From the NCBI RefSeq assembly GCF_001424125.1, contig NZ_LMQI01000001.1, forward strand, positions 895,296 to 939,852: a stretch of 44,557 nucleotides of DNA, given 5' to 3'. This document shows, in pieces, positions 17,336 to 30,596 of this stretch. This DNA comes from Cellulomonas sp. Leaf395. GTDB lineage: Bacteria > Actinomycetota > Actinomycetes > Actinomycetales > Cellulomonadaceae. The notes beneath the pieces are model-generated. The model did no database searches. It was given only the letters and a program-made list of their open reading frames with translations, and had not been told where the DNA came from. The number at the start of each line of letters is the position of its first letter. Within the stretch, counting starts at the first letter, position 1. The translations under genes and the position numbers were made by a program.

Positions 17336-18433
17336 ATGAGCGAGGCATTCGCTGCCGCCGAGCCGCTGCTCGCCGAGCACGCACAGATCGAGGCCCAGCT
17401 GGCCGATCCGGCGGTCCACGCGGACGCCGCGAACGCGCGCAGGCTCGGCCGTCGGTACGCCGAGCTCGGCCGGGTCGCGCAGGCGTACACGGCGTGGAAG
17501 GCCGCGTCCGACGACGCCGAGGCCGCCGCCGAGCTGGCGGAGGTCGACGAGAGCTTCGCCGCCGAGCTGCCGTCGTTGCAGCAGGCGGCCGACGCAGCCG
17601 CGGTCCGGCTGCGCGAGGTCCTCATCCCCCGTGACCCCGACGACTCGCGCGACGTGATCCTCGAGGTCAAGGCGGGGGAGGGCGGCGAGGAGTCGGCGCT
17701 GTTCGCCGCGGACCTGCTGCGGATGTACACGCGGTACGCGGAGAAGATGGGTTGGGCGACGCAGCTCCTGGGCGCCACCGAGTCGGACCTCGGGGGATAC
17801 AAGGACGCGCAGCTGGCCATCAAGGCGCGTGCCACGGTCGCTCCGGAGGACGGCGTGTGGGCGCACCTGAAGTACGAGGGCGGGGTGCACCGCGTGCAGC
17901 GGGTCCCCGTGACCGAGTCGCAGGGCCGCATCCACACCTCCGCCGCAGGCGTCCTGGTCTTCCCCGAGGCCGAGGACGAGGCGGAGGTCGCGATCGACGC
18001 CAACGACCTGCGCATCGACGTCTACCGGTCCTCTGGCCCGGGCGGCCAGTCGGTCAACACCACCGATTCCGCCGTCCGCATCACGCACCTGCCCACGGGC
18101 ATCGTCGTGTCCATGCAGAACGAGAAGTCGCAGCTGCAGAACCGCGAGGCCGGCATGCGCGTGCTGCGCGCCCGCATCCTGGCCGCCCGGCAGGAAGAGG
18201 CCGCGGCCGCGGCGAGCGAGGCCCGCCGCTCCCAGGTCCGCACCGTCGACCGTTCCGAGCGCATCCGGACGTACAACTTCCCGGAGAACCGCATCGCCGA
18301 TCACCGCACGGGGTACAAGGCCTACAACCTCGACGCCGTCCTCGGCGGTGAGCTGGCGCCCGTCGTGCAGTCGGCGATCGACGCCGACGAGAGTGCCCGA
18401 CTGGCGGCTGCAGGCTCAGAGGGCACAGCATGA
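17336..18433 (+). CDS. prfA: Peptide chain release factor 1
   Basis: The 365-residue factor recognises UAA and UAG and releases the finished peptide. [19 protein letters not shown] holds the tripeptide anticodon PVT, matching the PxT motif of RF1 rather than the SPF motif of RF2. [20 protein letters not shown] holds the catalytic GGQ loop. Its length is normal. The ATG at 17336 gives the expected N-terminus. It overlaps prmC by 4 bases (ATGA); PrmC methylates the GGQ glutamine, so substrate and modifying enzyme are co-translated. Confidence 0.97.
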   Translation: MSEAFAAAEPLLAEHAQIEAQLADPAVHADAANARRLGRRYAELGRVAQAYTAWKAASDDAEAAAELAEVDESFAAELPSLQQAADAAAVRLREVLIPRDPDDSRDVILEVKAGEGGEESALFAADLLRMYTRYAEKMGWATQLLGATESDLGGYKDAQLAIKARATVAPEDGVWAHLKYEGGVHRVQRVPVTESQGRIHTSAAGVLVFPEAEDEAEVAIDANDLRIDVYRSSGPGGQSVNTTDSAVRITHLPTGIVVSMQNEKSQLQNREAGMRVLRARILAARQEEAAAAASEARRSQVRTVDRSERIRTYNFPENRIADHRTGYKAYNLDAVLGGELAPVVQSAIDADESARLAAAGSEGTA

Positions 18434-19317
18434 CCGGCCCGGACATGCGCGCGCTCGTGGAGGGGGCCTCGAGCATCCTCGCCGACGCCGGGGTGCCCTC
18501 TCCGCGGCACGACGCCACCGCCCTCGCCGCGCACGTGCTCGGGCAGGAGCGTCTCGAGCTGGCCCTGGCGCCGCCCGTGCCGGACGGGTTCGCCGAGCAG
18601 TTCGCGGGGCTCGTCGAGCGGCGCCGGAACCGCGAGCCGCTGCAGCACCTGGTCGGGTCCACCGGGTTCCGGTACCTGACGCTGCTGGTCGAGCCCGGTG
18701 TGTTCGTCCCGCGACCGGAGACCGAGGTCGTCGCGCAGGTGGCGATCGACGAGGCCGCGCGGCTCACGGACCCGCTCGTGGTCGACCTCTGCTGCGGAGC
18801 CGGGGGCATCGCGCTGTCCGTCGCCACCGAGGTCCCCGGTGCGCGCGTCGTCGCCGTGGACCTCTCCATCGAGGCCGTGGACCTGACGCGCAGGAACGCC
18901 GTCGCCGTCCAGGCCGACGTCCGCGTCGAGCACGGCGACGTCGCGGACCCGATGCTGCTGCAGGAGCTCGACGGCACGGTGGACGTGCTCGTCGCCAACC
19001 CGCCGTACATCCCGCCCGACGCGGAGCCGGTGGACCCCGAGGTGCGCGACCACGACCCCGACCTGGCCCTCTACGGCGGCGGCCTCGACGGTCTGGACGT
19101 GCCGCGTGCGGTCCTGCGGGCGGCCGCCAGGCTTCTCGTCCCCGGCGGGCTCCTGGTGATGGAGCACGCGGAGGTGCAGGACGCAGCGGCACGCGAGGCT
19201 GCGCAGTCCACGGGTGCGTTCGTGGAGGTCGAGTCCCGGCCGGACCTGACCGGACGTCCGCGGATGCTCGTGGCGCGGCGAGCCGGCACGCCGCACGTGA
19301 CAGACTCGGCGCCGTGA
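18430..19317 (+). CDS. prmC: Release factor glutamine methyltransferase PrmC (HemK)
   Basis: This 295-residue SAM-dependent enzyme methylates the GGQ glutamine of release factors. [20 protein letters not shown] is the SAM-binding motif I and [20 protein letters not shown] holds the NPPY signature that binds the glutamine. [10 protein letters not shown] is the conserved start of the catalytic domain after an N-terminal helical bundle that docks RF. Its start overlaps the prfA stop and its stop overlaps the tsaC start, each by 4 bases. Confidence 0.95.
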   Translation: MTGPDMRALVEGASSILADAGVPSPRHDATALAAHVLGQERLELALAPPVPDGFAEQFAGLVERRRNREPLQHLVGSTGFRYLTLLVEPGVFVPRPETEVVAQVAIDEAARLTDPLVVDLCCGAGGIALSVATEVPGARVVAVDLSIEAVDLTRRNAVAVQADVRVEHGDVADPMLLQELDGTVDVLVANPPYIPPDAEPVDPEVRDHDPDLALYGGGLDGLDVPRAVLRAAARLLVPGGLLVMEHAEVQDAAAREAAQSTGAFVEVESRPDLTGRPRMLVARRAGTPHVTDSAP

Positions 19318-19964
19318 ACGAGCGGATCACCCCCGCGAGCGACCCCACCACCTGGGGTCCGGCGCTCGACGAGGCGGTCAACGTCCTGTCCCGCGGGGGA
19401 CTCGTGGTCCTCCCGACGGACACCGTCTACGGCATCGCCGCCGACGCGTTCACACCGCCCGCCGTGCAGGCGCTCCTGGACGCCAAGGGCCGGGGCCGCC
19501 AGATGCCACCCCCGGTGCTGATCGCCGACGTGCGCACGCTCGACGGCCTCGCCACCGACGTGTCCGCGGGGGCCCGCGCGCTCGCCGAGGCGTTCTGGCC
19601 CGGCGGGCTCACGCTCATCGTGCGTGCCCAGCCGTCGCTGGCGTGGGACCTGGGCGAGACCGGTGGCACGGTCGCGCTGCGGGTCCCGGACCACGAGACC
19701 GCGCGGGCCCTGCTCCGCCGGACGGGGCCGCTCGCGGTCTCCAGCGCCAACACGACGGGCTCTCCCGCGGCGGTGACCGCCCAGGGCGCGTACGACCAGC
19801 TGGGCGCCTCAGTCGCGGTGTACCTCGACGGCGGCGACGCCCCGGGCCAGGTCGCCTCGAGCATCGTCGACGCCACGGGACCGACCCTCCGGTTGGTGCG
19901 CGCCGGGGCGCTCAGCCTCGAGCAGCTCAACGAGGTCACCCCCGTCGAGGGGTCTTCCGCGTGA
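19314..19964 (+). CDS. tsaC: Threonylcarbamoyl-AMP synthase (YrdC/Sua5 family)
   Basis: The 216-residue protein makes the threonylcarbamoyl-AMP used for the t6A37 modification of ANN-decoding tRNAs. GGLVVLPTDTVYGIAADAFT, FWPGGLTLIVRA, TVALRVPDH and PLAVSSANTTGSPAA are the YrdC-fold motifs. It lacks the extra Sua5 C-terminal domain. GTG at 19314 overlaps the prmC stop (GTGA). Its stop overlaps the wecA start, so prfA-prmC-tsaC-wecA read as one coupled unit. Confidence 0.93.
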   Translation: MNERITPASDPTTWGPALDEAVNVLSRGGLVVLPTDTVYGIAADAFTPPAVQALLDAKGRGRQMPPPVLIADVRTLDGLATDVSAGARALAEAFWPGGLTLIVRAQPSLAWDLGETGGTVALRVPDHETARALLRRTGPLAVSSANTTGSPAAVTAQGAYDQLGASVAVYLDGGDAPGQVASSIVDATGPTLRLVRAGALSLEQLNEVTPVEGSSA

Positions 19965-21085
19965 GGGTCTACCTGCTCGCGCTGCTCCTCTCCGCCACGG
20001 TCGCCTACCTGATGACGCCGCTGGCCCGCTGGTGTGCGCTGCGCTGGGGGGCCATCACGGCGGTCCGCGACCGGGACGTGCACGCGATCCCCACCCCGCG
20101 GCTGGGCGGGATGGCGATGTTCGGCGGCATCCTCGTGGCGATCCTCATGACCAGCGGGCTGCCGTTCCTCCAGAACATCTACGCCAACCCGCGCCCGATC
20201 ATCGGCATCGTCGGCGGCGCCGCGATCGTGTGCGCGCTGGGGGTGGCCGACGACATCTGGGACCTCGACTGGCTCACCAAGCTCATGGGCCAGGTGCTGG
20301 CCGGCGGGTTCCTGGCGTGGCAGGGCGTGCTCCTCTACCAGCTGCCCACCGGGGACGTGCAGACCATCGGGTCCACCCGGATGGCGACGTTCCTCACGGT
20401 GCTCACCGTGGTGATCGCGATGAACGCCGTGAACTTCGTCGACGGGCTCGACGGTCTGGCGGCCGGGGTGCTCGCCATCGGCGGCACGGCGTTCTTCCTG
20501 TACGCCTACCTGCTGACGGCCGGCTCCAACCCGGGCGCGTACGCCAACGCCAACCTCGCTGCGCTGGTGCTCGCCGTGCTCGTCGGTGCGTGCATCGGCT
20601 TCCTGCCGCACAACGTCTACCCGGCGCGCATCTTCATGGGCGACTCGGGCGCCATGGTGCTGGGCTTCGTGTTCAGCGCCGCGGCGATCGTCGTCACCGG
20701 GCAGATCGATCCCGAGCAGGCGCTGGCGCGTCAGCGGTTCCCCGCGTTCCTCCCGATGCTCCTGCCCTTCGCGGTGCTCCTGCTCCCGCTGCTCGACATG
20801 GGGCTCGCGATCGTCCGCCGCGTCGGCGCCGGCAAGTCCCCGTTCCACCCGGACCGCATGCACCTGCACCACCGCATGCTGCAGCTGGGCCACTCGCACC
20901 GTCGCGCGGTCGCGATCATGTACGTGTGGACCGCGGTGTTCGCCTTCGGTGTCGCCGCCCTCGTCCGGTGGGAGACCACCGTCGTCCTCATCACGTTCGG
21001 CGTCGCCGTGCTCGTCGCCACCCTGCTGACGCTCGGGCCGCTGCGCGGCCGGTCCGCCACCCCGCCCCTGGAGGCCGTCCGATGA
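19961..21085 (+). CDS. wecA: Polyprenyl-phosphate N-acetylhexosamine-1-phosphate transferase (WecA/MraY family)
   Basis: The 374-residue membrane enzyme moves GlcNAc-1-phosphate or a related sugar phosphate onto polyprenyl phosphate, starting cell-envelope glycan synthesis. About eleven hydrophobic helices are visible. PTPRLGGMAM, NFVDGLDGLAAG, FMGDSGAMVLG and HPDRMHLHHRMLQLGHSHRR are the WecA-type motifs; the HHR-containing loop distinguishes it from MraY. GTG at 19961 overlaps the tsaC stop. The location before an AtpI-like gene and atpB matches Rv1302 (wecA/rfe) in M. tuberculosis. Confidence 0.93.
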   Translation: MRVYLLALLLSATVAYLMTPLARWCALRWGAITAVRDRDVHAIPTPRLGGMAMFGGILVAILMTSGLPFLQNIYANPRPIIGIVGGAAIVCALGVADDIWDLDWLTKLMGQVLAGGFLAWQGVLLYQLPTGDVQTIGSTRMATFLTVLTVVIAMNAVNFVDGLDGLAAGVLAIGGTAFFLYAYLLTAGSNPGAYANANLAALVLAVLVGACIGFLPHNVYPARIFMGDSGAMVLGFVFSAAAIVVTGQIDPEQALARQRFPAFLPMLLPFAVLLLPLLDMGLAIVRRVGAGKSPFHPDRMHLHHRMLQLGHSHRRAVAIMYVWTAVFAFGVAALVRWETTVVLITFGVAVLVATLLTLGPLRGRSATPPLEAVR

Positions 21086-21519
21086 CCACTCCCGCGCCCG
21101 CGCCGACCCCCGCCCCGCGGTCGGCGAACGAGGCCGTCTTCCGCAGGTCGCTGCGCGACATGCTCGTGCTGCTCGGCGTGCTCACCGTCCTCGGCGTGGG
21201 CATCGGCTACCTGGTCGACGGCATGGCCGGCGTCTGGGGCGCGCTGCTCGGCGTGGGCATCGCGCTGATCTTCTCGGGGACCACGGTGATCTCGGTCCTG
21301 CGCACGGCGCACTCGGCGCCGACGACGATGATGGCGGTGATCATGGGCGCCTGGTTGGGCAAGCTGATCGTGGTCATCGTCGTGCTGGTGATCCTCAAGC
21401 AGTTCGACTTCTACAACCCGCAGGTGCTGTTCCTCGTGTCGATCGCCGGGGTCATCGGATCGGCCGTCCTGGACGCCCGCGCGGTGCAGCGGGGACGGGT
21501 CGGGTACTTCGAGGCGTGA
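21082..21519 (+). CDS. AtpI-like small membrane protein
   Basis: The 145-residue protein has a Pro/Ala-rich N-terminus and four hydrophobic segments. It lies between wecA and atpB like Rv1303 and resembles ATP synthase protein I in size and topology. AtpI homologues assist c-ring assembly; that role is inferred from position. The ATG overlaps the wecA stop (ATGA), with GGAGG upstream. A 168-base gap before atpB may hold a fresh promoter, so it could belong transcriptionally with wecA. Confidence 0.7.
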   Translation: MTTPAPAPTPAPRSANEAVFRRSLRDMLVLLGVLTVLGVGIGYLVDGMAGVWGALLGVGIALIFSGTTVISVLRTAHSAPTTMMAVIMGAWLGKLIVVIVVLVILKQFDFYNPQVLFLVSIAGVIGSAVLDARAVQRGRVGYFEA

Positions 21520-21595
21520 GCCGTTCCGAGCGGCCAGCCTGACGCGTCCGGGGCGCCCGCAGCGGCCCGTGGCAGGTCGGGACCAACCCCGTGCA

Positions 21596-21606
21596 TAGGT
21601 TAGGCT
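21596..21606 (+). promoter_or_regulatory. Candidate promoter of the atp operon
   Basis: Overlapping -10-like boxes TAGGTT (21596-21601) and TAGGCT (21601-21606) lie about 85 bases before atpB in the only sizeable gap ahead of the operon. No strong -35 partner is evident. Confidence 0.35.
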
Positions 21607-21676
21607 TTCGCCATCCAAGACGGCCCGGCGCCGTGCTCGTGCACGCACTGATGCGGCACTAGGCGCACACGACCAC

Positions 21677-21687
21677 AGGAGACCGCC

Positions 21688-21690
<3 letters not shown>
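21677..21690 (+). promoter_or_regulatory. atpB ribosome site and CTG start codon
   Basis: AGGAG at 21677-21681 is spaced 6 bases from CTG at 21688. No ATG, GTG or TTG occurs in the atpB frame between the ribosome site and GTG 21844, while the intervening codons encode conserved AtpB N-terminal sequence. The site therefore argues for CTG as the start. Confidence 0.65.
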
Positions 21691-23411
<1,721 letters not shown>

Positions 23412-23412
<1 letters not shown>

Positions 23413-24224
23413 TGCGCGGCACGAGTCTCGCGTCGCTCAGCGCGGCACAGCACCGGTTCGAGCCGGTGCTGGCCGCGGCTGGCGCGCAGGGGATCACGCT
23501 CGGCGAGCAGCTGTTCGCCGTCGTCGACGCCCTGGACTCCTCGGGCTCGCTGCGGCGGACCCTGTCGGACCCGGCCATCGACGGCGACGCCAAGGCCGGG
23601 CTGGTCGCGAGCGTGCTCGGCCGGCTCGACGCCCGCGTCGTCGACGCGGTGTCGGACCTCGTCAAGGCGCGCTGGTCGTCGGCCGAGGACCTCATCGAGG
23701 CCGTCGAGCACCTCGGCTTCGACGCCGTGCTGGCGTCGGCGCAGGCCGGCAACGAGCTCGAGCGGGTCGAGGACGAGCTGTTCCGCATCACGCGGTCGCT
23801 CGTCGGCCAGCGCGAGGTGCGGCAGGCGCTGTTCGACCCGCGGGTGCCCGGCGACAAGCGCGCGGACCTCGCAGAGAACCTGCTGCGCGGGAAGGTCGCC
23901 GACGCCACGCTCGCAGTGGCACGGCGAGCGGCCGCGTCCCCGCGCGGTCGCCGATTCGTCGCGACCCTCGGCCTCGTGGGCGAGCTCGCCGCGGCGCGGC
24001 GCGAGCGCCTCGTGGCGTCCGTGACGTCCGGCAGCGAGCTCTCGCAGGCGCAGCTGGACCGCCTCGGCGCCCTGCTGCAGCAGGAGTACGGGCAGGACCT
24101 GCAGCTCAACGTGACGGTGGACCCCGCGATCATCGGGGGACTGCGCATCCAGGTGGGCGCGGACGTGGTCGACTCGACCGTGCTCGCCAGGCTCGCCGAC
24201 GCACGACGACGACTTGCCAGCTGA
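23412..24224 (+). CDS. atpH: ATP synthase F1 subunit delta
   Basis: The 270-residue subunit links the peripheral stalk to the top of F1. It is longer than the roughly 180-residue E. coli delta, as usual for actinobacteria outside the mycobacterial b-delta fusion type. The C-terminal region LQLNVTVDPAIIGGLRIQVG with GADVVDSTVLARL is the family signature. Start and stop arrangements (TGATG with atpF) fit an operon. A GGAGAAG ribosome site for atpA lies 80 bases on. Confidence 0.93.
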
Positions 24225-24305
24225 GAATCGGCCCCAGGCCGGTCCCTTGAACGACGTGCACGAACGTACGACCGCCCGACCGGCGGTCACGACAGGAGAA
24301 GAGCA

Positions 24306-25934
<1,629 letters not shown>

Positions 25935-25935
25935 C

Positions 25936-26829
25936 GTGGCAGGTCAGCAGCGCGTCTACCGGCAGCGGATCCGGTCGACAGAGTCGCTGAAGAAGATCTT
26001 CCGTGCGATGGAGCTCATCGCTGCCTCGCGCATCGGCAAGGCGCGCGACCGGGTGACGGCAGCGACGCCGTACTCCCGCGCGCTGACCCGCGCGGTGTCG
26101 GCCGTGGCCACGCACTCGAACGTGACCCACCCGCTGGTCACCGAGCGGACGGACACCAAGCGGGTCGCGGTCCTGGTCGTCACGTCGGACCGCGGCATGG
26201 CCGGTGCCTACTCGGCGAGCGCGATCCGGGAGGCCGAGCGCCTCATCGGTCGCCTCACCGAGCAGGGCTTCGAGCCGATCGTCTACGCCGTCGGCCGCCG
26301 TGCCATCTCGTACTACACGTTCCGTGGTCGCGAGCTCGCGCAGCAGTGGGCAGGCAACTCGGACGCCCCCTCCGTCGAGACGGCCGCGGACATCGCCGAG
26401 ACGCTGCTCGCCGCCTTCGAGGCGCCGGTCGACGAGGGCGGCGTCGCGGAGCTGCACGTCGTGTTCACGCACTTCCGGAACATGGTGTCGCAGTCCCCGC
26501 GGGTCATCCGGCTGCTGCCGCTCGAGATCGTCGAGGGTGTCGAGGCTCGCGACGAGAACGAGATCCCGCCGCTGTACGAGTTCGAGCCGTCACCGGAGGC
26601 CGTGCTCGACGCGCTGCTGCCGATGTACGTGCGCAGCCGCATCTACACCTGCCTCCTGCAGGCGGCGGCCTCCGAGCTCGCCGCACGGCAGCGCGCGATG
26701 CACACCGCGACCGAGAACGCCGAGGACCTGGTGCGCATGTACACCCGGCTCGCCAACCAGGCCCGCCAGGCCGAGATCACCCAGGAGATCAGCGAGATCG
26801 TGTCGGGCGCCGACGCACTCGCCTCCTGA
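25936..26829 (+). CDS. atpG: ATP synthase F1 subunit gamma
   Basis: The 297-residue central-stalk subunit starts [20 protein letters not shown], followed by [20 protein letters not shown], the conserved N-terminal coiled coil. The C-terminal helix ends with [20 protein letters not shown] and the [18 protein letters not shown] signature. A mid-protein Rossmann-like domain contains [20 protein letters not shown]. The GTG at 25936, one base after the atpA stop, gives the expected N-terminus. Confidence 0.96.
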   Translation: MAGQQRVYRQRIRSTESLKKIFRAMELIAASRIGKARDRVTAATPYSRALTRAVSAVATHSNVTHPLVTERTDTKRVAVLVVTSDRGMAGAYSASAIREAERLIGRLTEQGFEPIVYAVGRRAISYYTFRGRELAQQWAGNSDAPSVETAADIAETLLAAFEAPVDEGGVAELHVVFTHFRNMVSQSPRVIRLLPLEIVEGVEARDENEIPPLYEFEPSPEAVLDALLPMYVRSRIYTCLLQAAASELAARQRAMHTATENAEDLVRMYTRLANQARQAEITQEISEIVSGADALAS

Positions 26830-28353
<1,524 letters not shown>

Positions 28354-28362
28354 GACGTCCGG

Positions 28363-28394
28363 CGCGGGGCGGCGTCATCCGACGGCGCCCCGCG
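28363..28394 (+). terminator. Terminator-like hairpin between atpD and atpC
   Basis: CGCGGGGC / GCCCCGCG (8 bp) closes over a further paired segment CGTC / GACG with one mismatch and an ATCC loop; TTCTTCGTAG follows. It begins 9 bases after the atpD stop and ends 37 bases before atpC. As an internal attenuator it would lower epsilon relative to beta. Confidence 0.65.
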
Positions 28395-28431
28395 TTCTTC
28401 GTAGTCCCGCACACCACTGAAGGAGGGTCTC

Positions 28432-28725
28432 GTGGCAGACATCGAGGTCGAGCTCGTCGCCACCGCCGGCAAGCTCTGGTCCGGCACCGCCCGCATGGTC
28501 TCGGCCAAGGCCGGGGAGGGTGAGATCGGCATCCTGGCCGGTCACGAGCCTGTGCTGTCCGTGCTCCAGCCCGGTGAGGTCCGCGTGTTCCCCGTCGGGG
28601 GCGGCGAGCCGAAGCGCTGGCAGGTCGAGGGCGGGTTCCTGTCCTTCGACTCGAACCACCTGACCATCGTCGCCGACAACGTCATCGAGGGCGCTCGCCC
28701 CGCGACGTCGCCCGCCACGCACTGA
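28432..28725 (+). CDS. atpC: ATP synthase F1 subunit epsilon
   Basis: The 97-residue protein has the N-terminal beta-sandwich with GEIGILAGHEPVLSVLQPGE and a conserved C-terminal strand. It lacks most of the two-helix C-terminal domain that inhibits the enzyme in E. coli (138 residues there); short forms are typical of actinobacteria. The GTG start follows GAAGGAGG. It ends the atp operon. Confidence 0.94.
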   Translation: MADIEVELVATAGKLWSGTARMVSAKAGEGEIGILAGHEPVLSVLQPGEVRVFPVGGGEPKRWQVEGGFLSFDSNHLTIVADNVIEGARPATSPATH

Positions 28726-28738
28726 GGACAACGAGACG

Positions 28739-29146
28739 GTGAGCGGACACGTCGTCGCACTCGTGAGTGTGATCGTCGTGGTGCTGCTCGTCGTCGCCGC
28801 CCTGTGGTTCTCCCGGATCCACACGCTGAACCGTCGCGTCGGGTCGTTCCATTGCGCCGTGGGTCGGACCGCCGACGGACCGTGGTCCTCGGGGGTCGCG
28901 CAGTACGGCACCGACCGGCTCTACTGGTGGCGCTACCGGTCGCTGGCGGCCCGACCGCGCGCCCGGTGGGAGCGGGTAGGTCTCTCGGTGCTGGCCCGCA
29001 CCGACGTGCACGCGGGTCTGGTGGTCGTCACCTGCCTCCCGGGCGCCGAGACCGAGCCCGTCCACCTGCTGATGAGCGCCGAGGCGCTCGCCGGCCTCAC
29101 GTCCTGGATCGAGGCGACGCCGTCGCGCGTCGGCTCGGTCATCTGA
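28739..29146 (+). CDS. DUF2550 family membrane-anchored protein
   Basis: The 135-residue protein has one N-terminal membrane helix ([20 protein letters not shown]), then a conserved basic and aromatic region [20 protein letters not shown] and [20 protein letters not shown]2550 proteins regularly follow atpC in actinobacteria (Rv1312). Function is unknown. The GTG is 13 bases after atpC with GAGG upstream, so it is probably on the atp transcript. Confidence 0.85.
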   Translation: MSGHVVALVSVIVVVLLVVAALWFSRIHTLNRRVGSFHCAVGRTADGPWSSGVAQYGTDRLYWWRYRSLAARPRARWERVGLSVLARTDVHAGLVVVTCLPGAETEPVHLLMSAEALAGLTSWIEATPSRVGSVI

Positions 29147-29190
29147 CCGCTGCCCGCTGGGCTGTCTGCACGCTCCCTGGAAGGACTTCC

Positions 29191-29886
29191 ATGCGCCTCG
29201 TCGTGGCGTCCTGCTCGGCGCGCTACAGCGGCCGGCTCAACGCGCACCTTCCGCTGGCCACGCGCCTCCTCGTCGTCAAGGCCGACGGCAGCGTGCTGCT
29301 GCACTCCGACGGCGGGTCGTACAAGCCGCTGAACTGGATGAGCCCGCCGTGCACGCTCGCGGTGTCGGTGCCGTCCGAGGCGGCCCGGTCCGCCGGCGTC
29401 ACGGCGGTGTGGACCGTCCAGCACCAGAAGTCGGACGACCGCCTGGAGATCGACCTGTACGAGGTGCAGCACGACTCCGCGCACGAGCTGGGGGTCGACC
29501 CGGGGCTGGTCAAGGACGGCGTCGAGGCGCACCTCCAGGAGCTCCTCGCGGCGCAGATCCTCCTTCTCGGCACCGGCCACACCCTGGTCCGTCGCGAGTA
29601 CCCGACCGCCATCGGCCCGGTCGACATCCTGGCCAGGGACCCCCTCGGCGGCACCGTCGCCGTCGAGATCAAGCGGCGTGGGGACATCGACGGCGTCGAG
29701 CAGCTGACGCGGTACCTGGAGCTGCTCAACCGGGACCCGCACCTGGCGCCGGTGCGCGGGGTGTTCGCCGCGCAGGAGATCAAGCCGCAGGCCCGCGTGC
29801 TGGCGACCGACCGGGGGATCGGCTGCCTGGTGCTCGACTACGACGCGATGCGCGGGGTCGACGACTCGGGCTCTCGCCTCTTCTAG
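29191..29886 (+). CDS. nucS: Mismatch-specific endonuclease NucS/EndoMS
   Basis: The 231-residue enzyme cuts both strands at mismatches and provides the non-MutSL mismatch repair of actinobacteria. The N-terminal dimerisation domain starts [20 protein letters not shown]. The PD-(D/E)XK nuclease core is [20 protein letters not shown] with KRRGD following. The C-terminus GSRLF fits the clamp-binding tail of NucS proteins. The ATG at 29191 follows GGAAGGA. It stands downstream of DUF2550 in the same direction. Confidence 0.94.
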   Translation: MRLVVASCSARYSGRLNAHLPLATRLLVVKADGSVLLHSDGGSYKPLNWMSPPCTLAVSVPSEAARSAGVTAVWTVQHQKSDDRLEIDLYEVQHDSAHELGVDPGLVKDGVEAHLQELLAAQILLLGTGHTLVRREYPTAIGPVDILARDPLGGTVAVEIKRRGDIDGVEQLTRYLELLNRDPHLAPVRGVFAAQEIKPQARVLATDRGIGCLVLDYDAMRGVDDSGSRLF

Positions 29887-29913
29887 ACCGACCGCGTCAC
29901 AGCGGCGCGCTCT

Positions 29914-29939
29914 TGAACATGTTCAGTTGAACATGTTCA
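29914..29939 (+). promoter_or_regulatory. Tandem palindromic operator before tetR
   Basis: Two perfect 12-bp palindromes TGAACATGTTCA (29914-29925 and 29928-29939) are separated by GT, giving a 14-base period. The second extends to TTGAACATGTTCAA. They end 9 bases before the tetR ATG, so bound repressor would cover the promoter. TTGAAC at 29913 and TTCAAC at 29936 have 17-base spacing, so the palindromes may themselves form the promoter. Confidence 0.8.
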
Positions 29940-29948
29940 ACTCGATGC

Positions 29949-30596
29949 ATGAGCGACGACACGAAGTCCCTGGTGCGGTCGACGGCGCTACGGCTGTTCC
30001 GCGAGCGCGGCTACGCCGCGACGACGATGCGGGCGATCGCGCAGGAGGCCGGGGTCGCCACCGGCAACGCGTACTACCACTTCGCCTCCAAGGACCACCT
30101 GGTCCAGGAGCTCTACCTCGACGTCACCCGCGAGCACGCGGTGGCCGCCCGGAGCGTGCTCGCGCAGGGCGGTGACCTGACCGCGCGCCTGCGGGGCGTC
30201 ATGCTGGCGGGCGTCGATGCGTTCGCGGAGTACCACGCGTTCGGCGCCGAGTTCGTCACGGTCGCCATCCGGCCGGGGTCAGCGGCGAGCCCGTTCTCGG
30301 CGGAGTCGAGCGAATCGAGAGAGCTGAGCCAGGCGCTGTTCCGCGACCTGGTGGAGGAGGCGTCGCCCGAGGTGCCGACGGTCCTGCGGGACGAGCTGCC
30401 CGAGCTGCTCTGGCTCGCACAGCTGGGCGTCACGCTGTTCTGGGTCTACGACGGGTCACCGGGTCAGCGACGTACGCGGACGCTCGTCGAGGGGGCCGCA
30501 CCGCTGATCGGTCGGCTGGTCCGGCTGTCGCGCCTGCCGGTGCTGCGCGGCGCGGCGGACGACATGCTCGCGCTCGTGCGGGCAGTGCGCTCATGA
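29949..30596 (+). CDS. TetR-family transcriptional regulator
   Basis: The 215-residue protein has a TetR DNA-binding domain in the first 55 residues (ALRLFRERGYAATTMRAIAQ, EAGVATGNAYYHFASKDHLV) and a helical ligand domain. The start is ATG 29949; ATG 29945 is in another frame. No ribosome site precedes it because the operator occupies the space, so a leaderless mRNA is likely. It is translationally coupled (ATGA) to a YndJ/DUF1990 fusion gene. Autorepression through the tandem palindromes is the obvious model. The ligand is unknown. Confidence 0.88.
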   Translation: MSDDTKSLVRSTALRLFRERGYAATTMRAIAQEAGVATGNAYYHFASKDHLVQELYLDVTREHAVAARSVLAQGGDLTARLRGVMLAGVDAFAEYHAFGAEFVTVAIRPGSAASPFSAESSESRELSQALFRDLVEEASPEVPTVLRDELPELLWLAQLGVTLFWVYDGSPGQRRTRTLVEGAAPLIGRLVRLSRLPVLRGAADDMLALVRAVRS

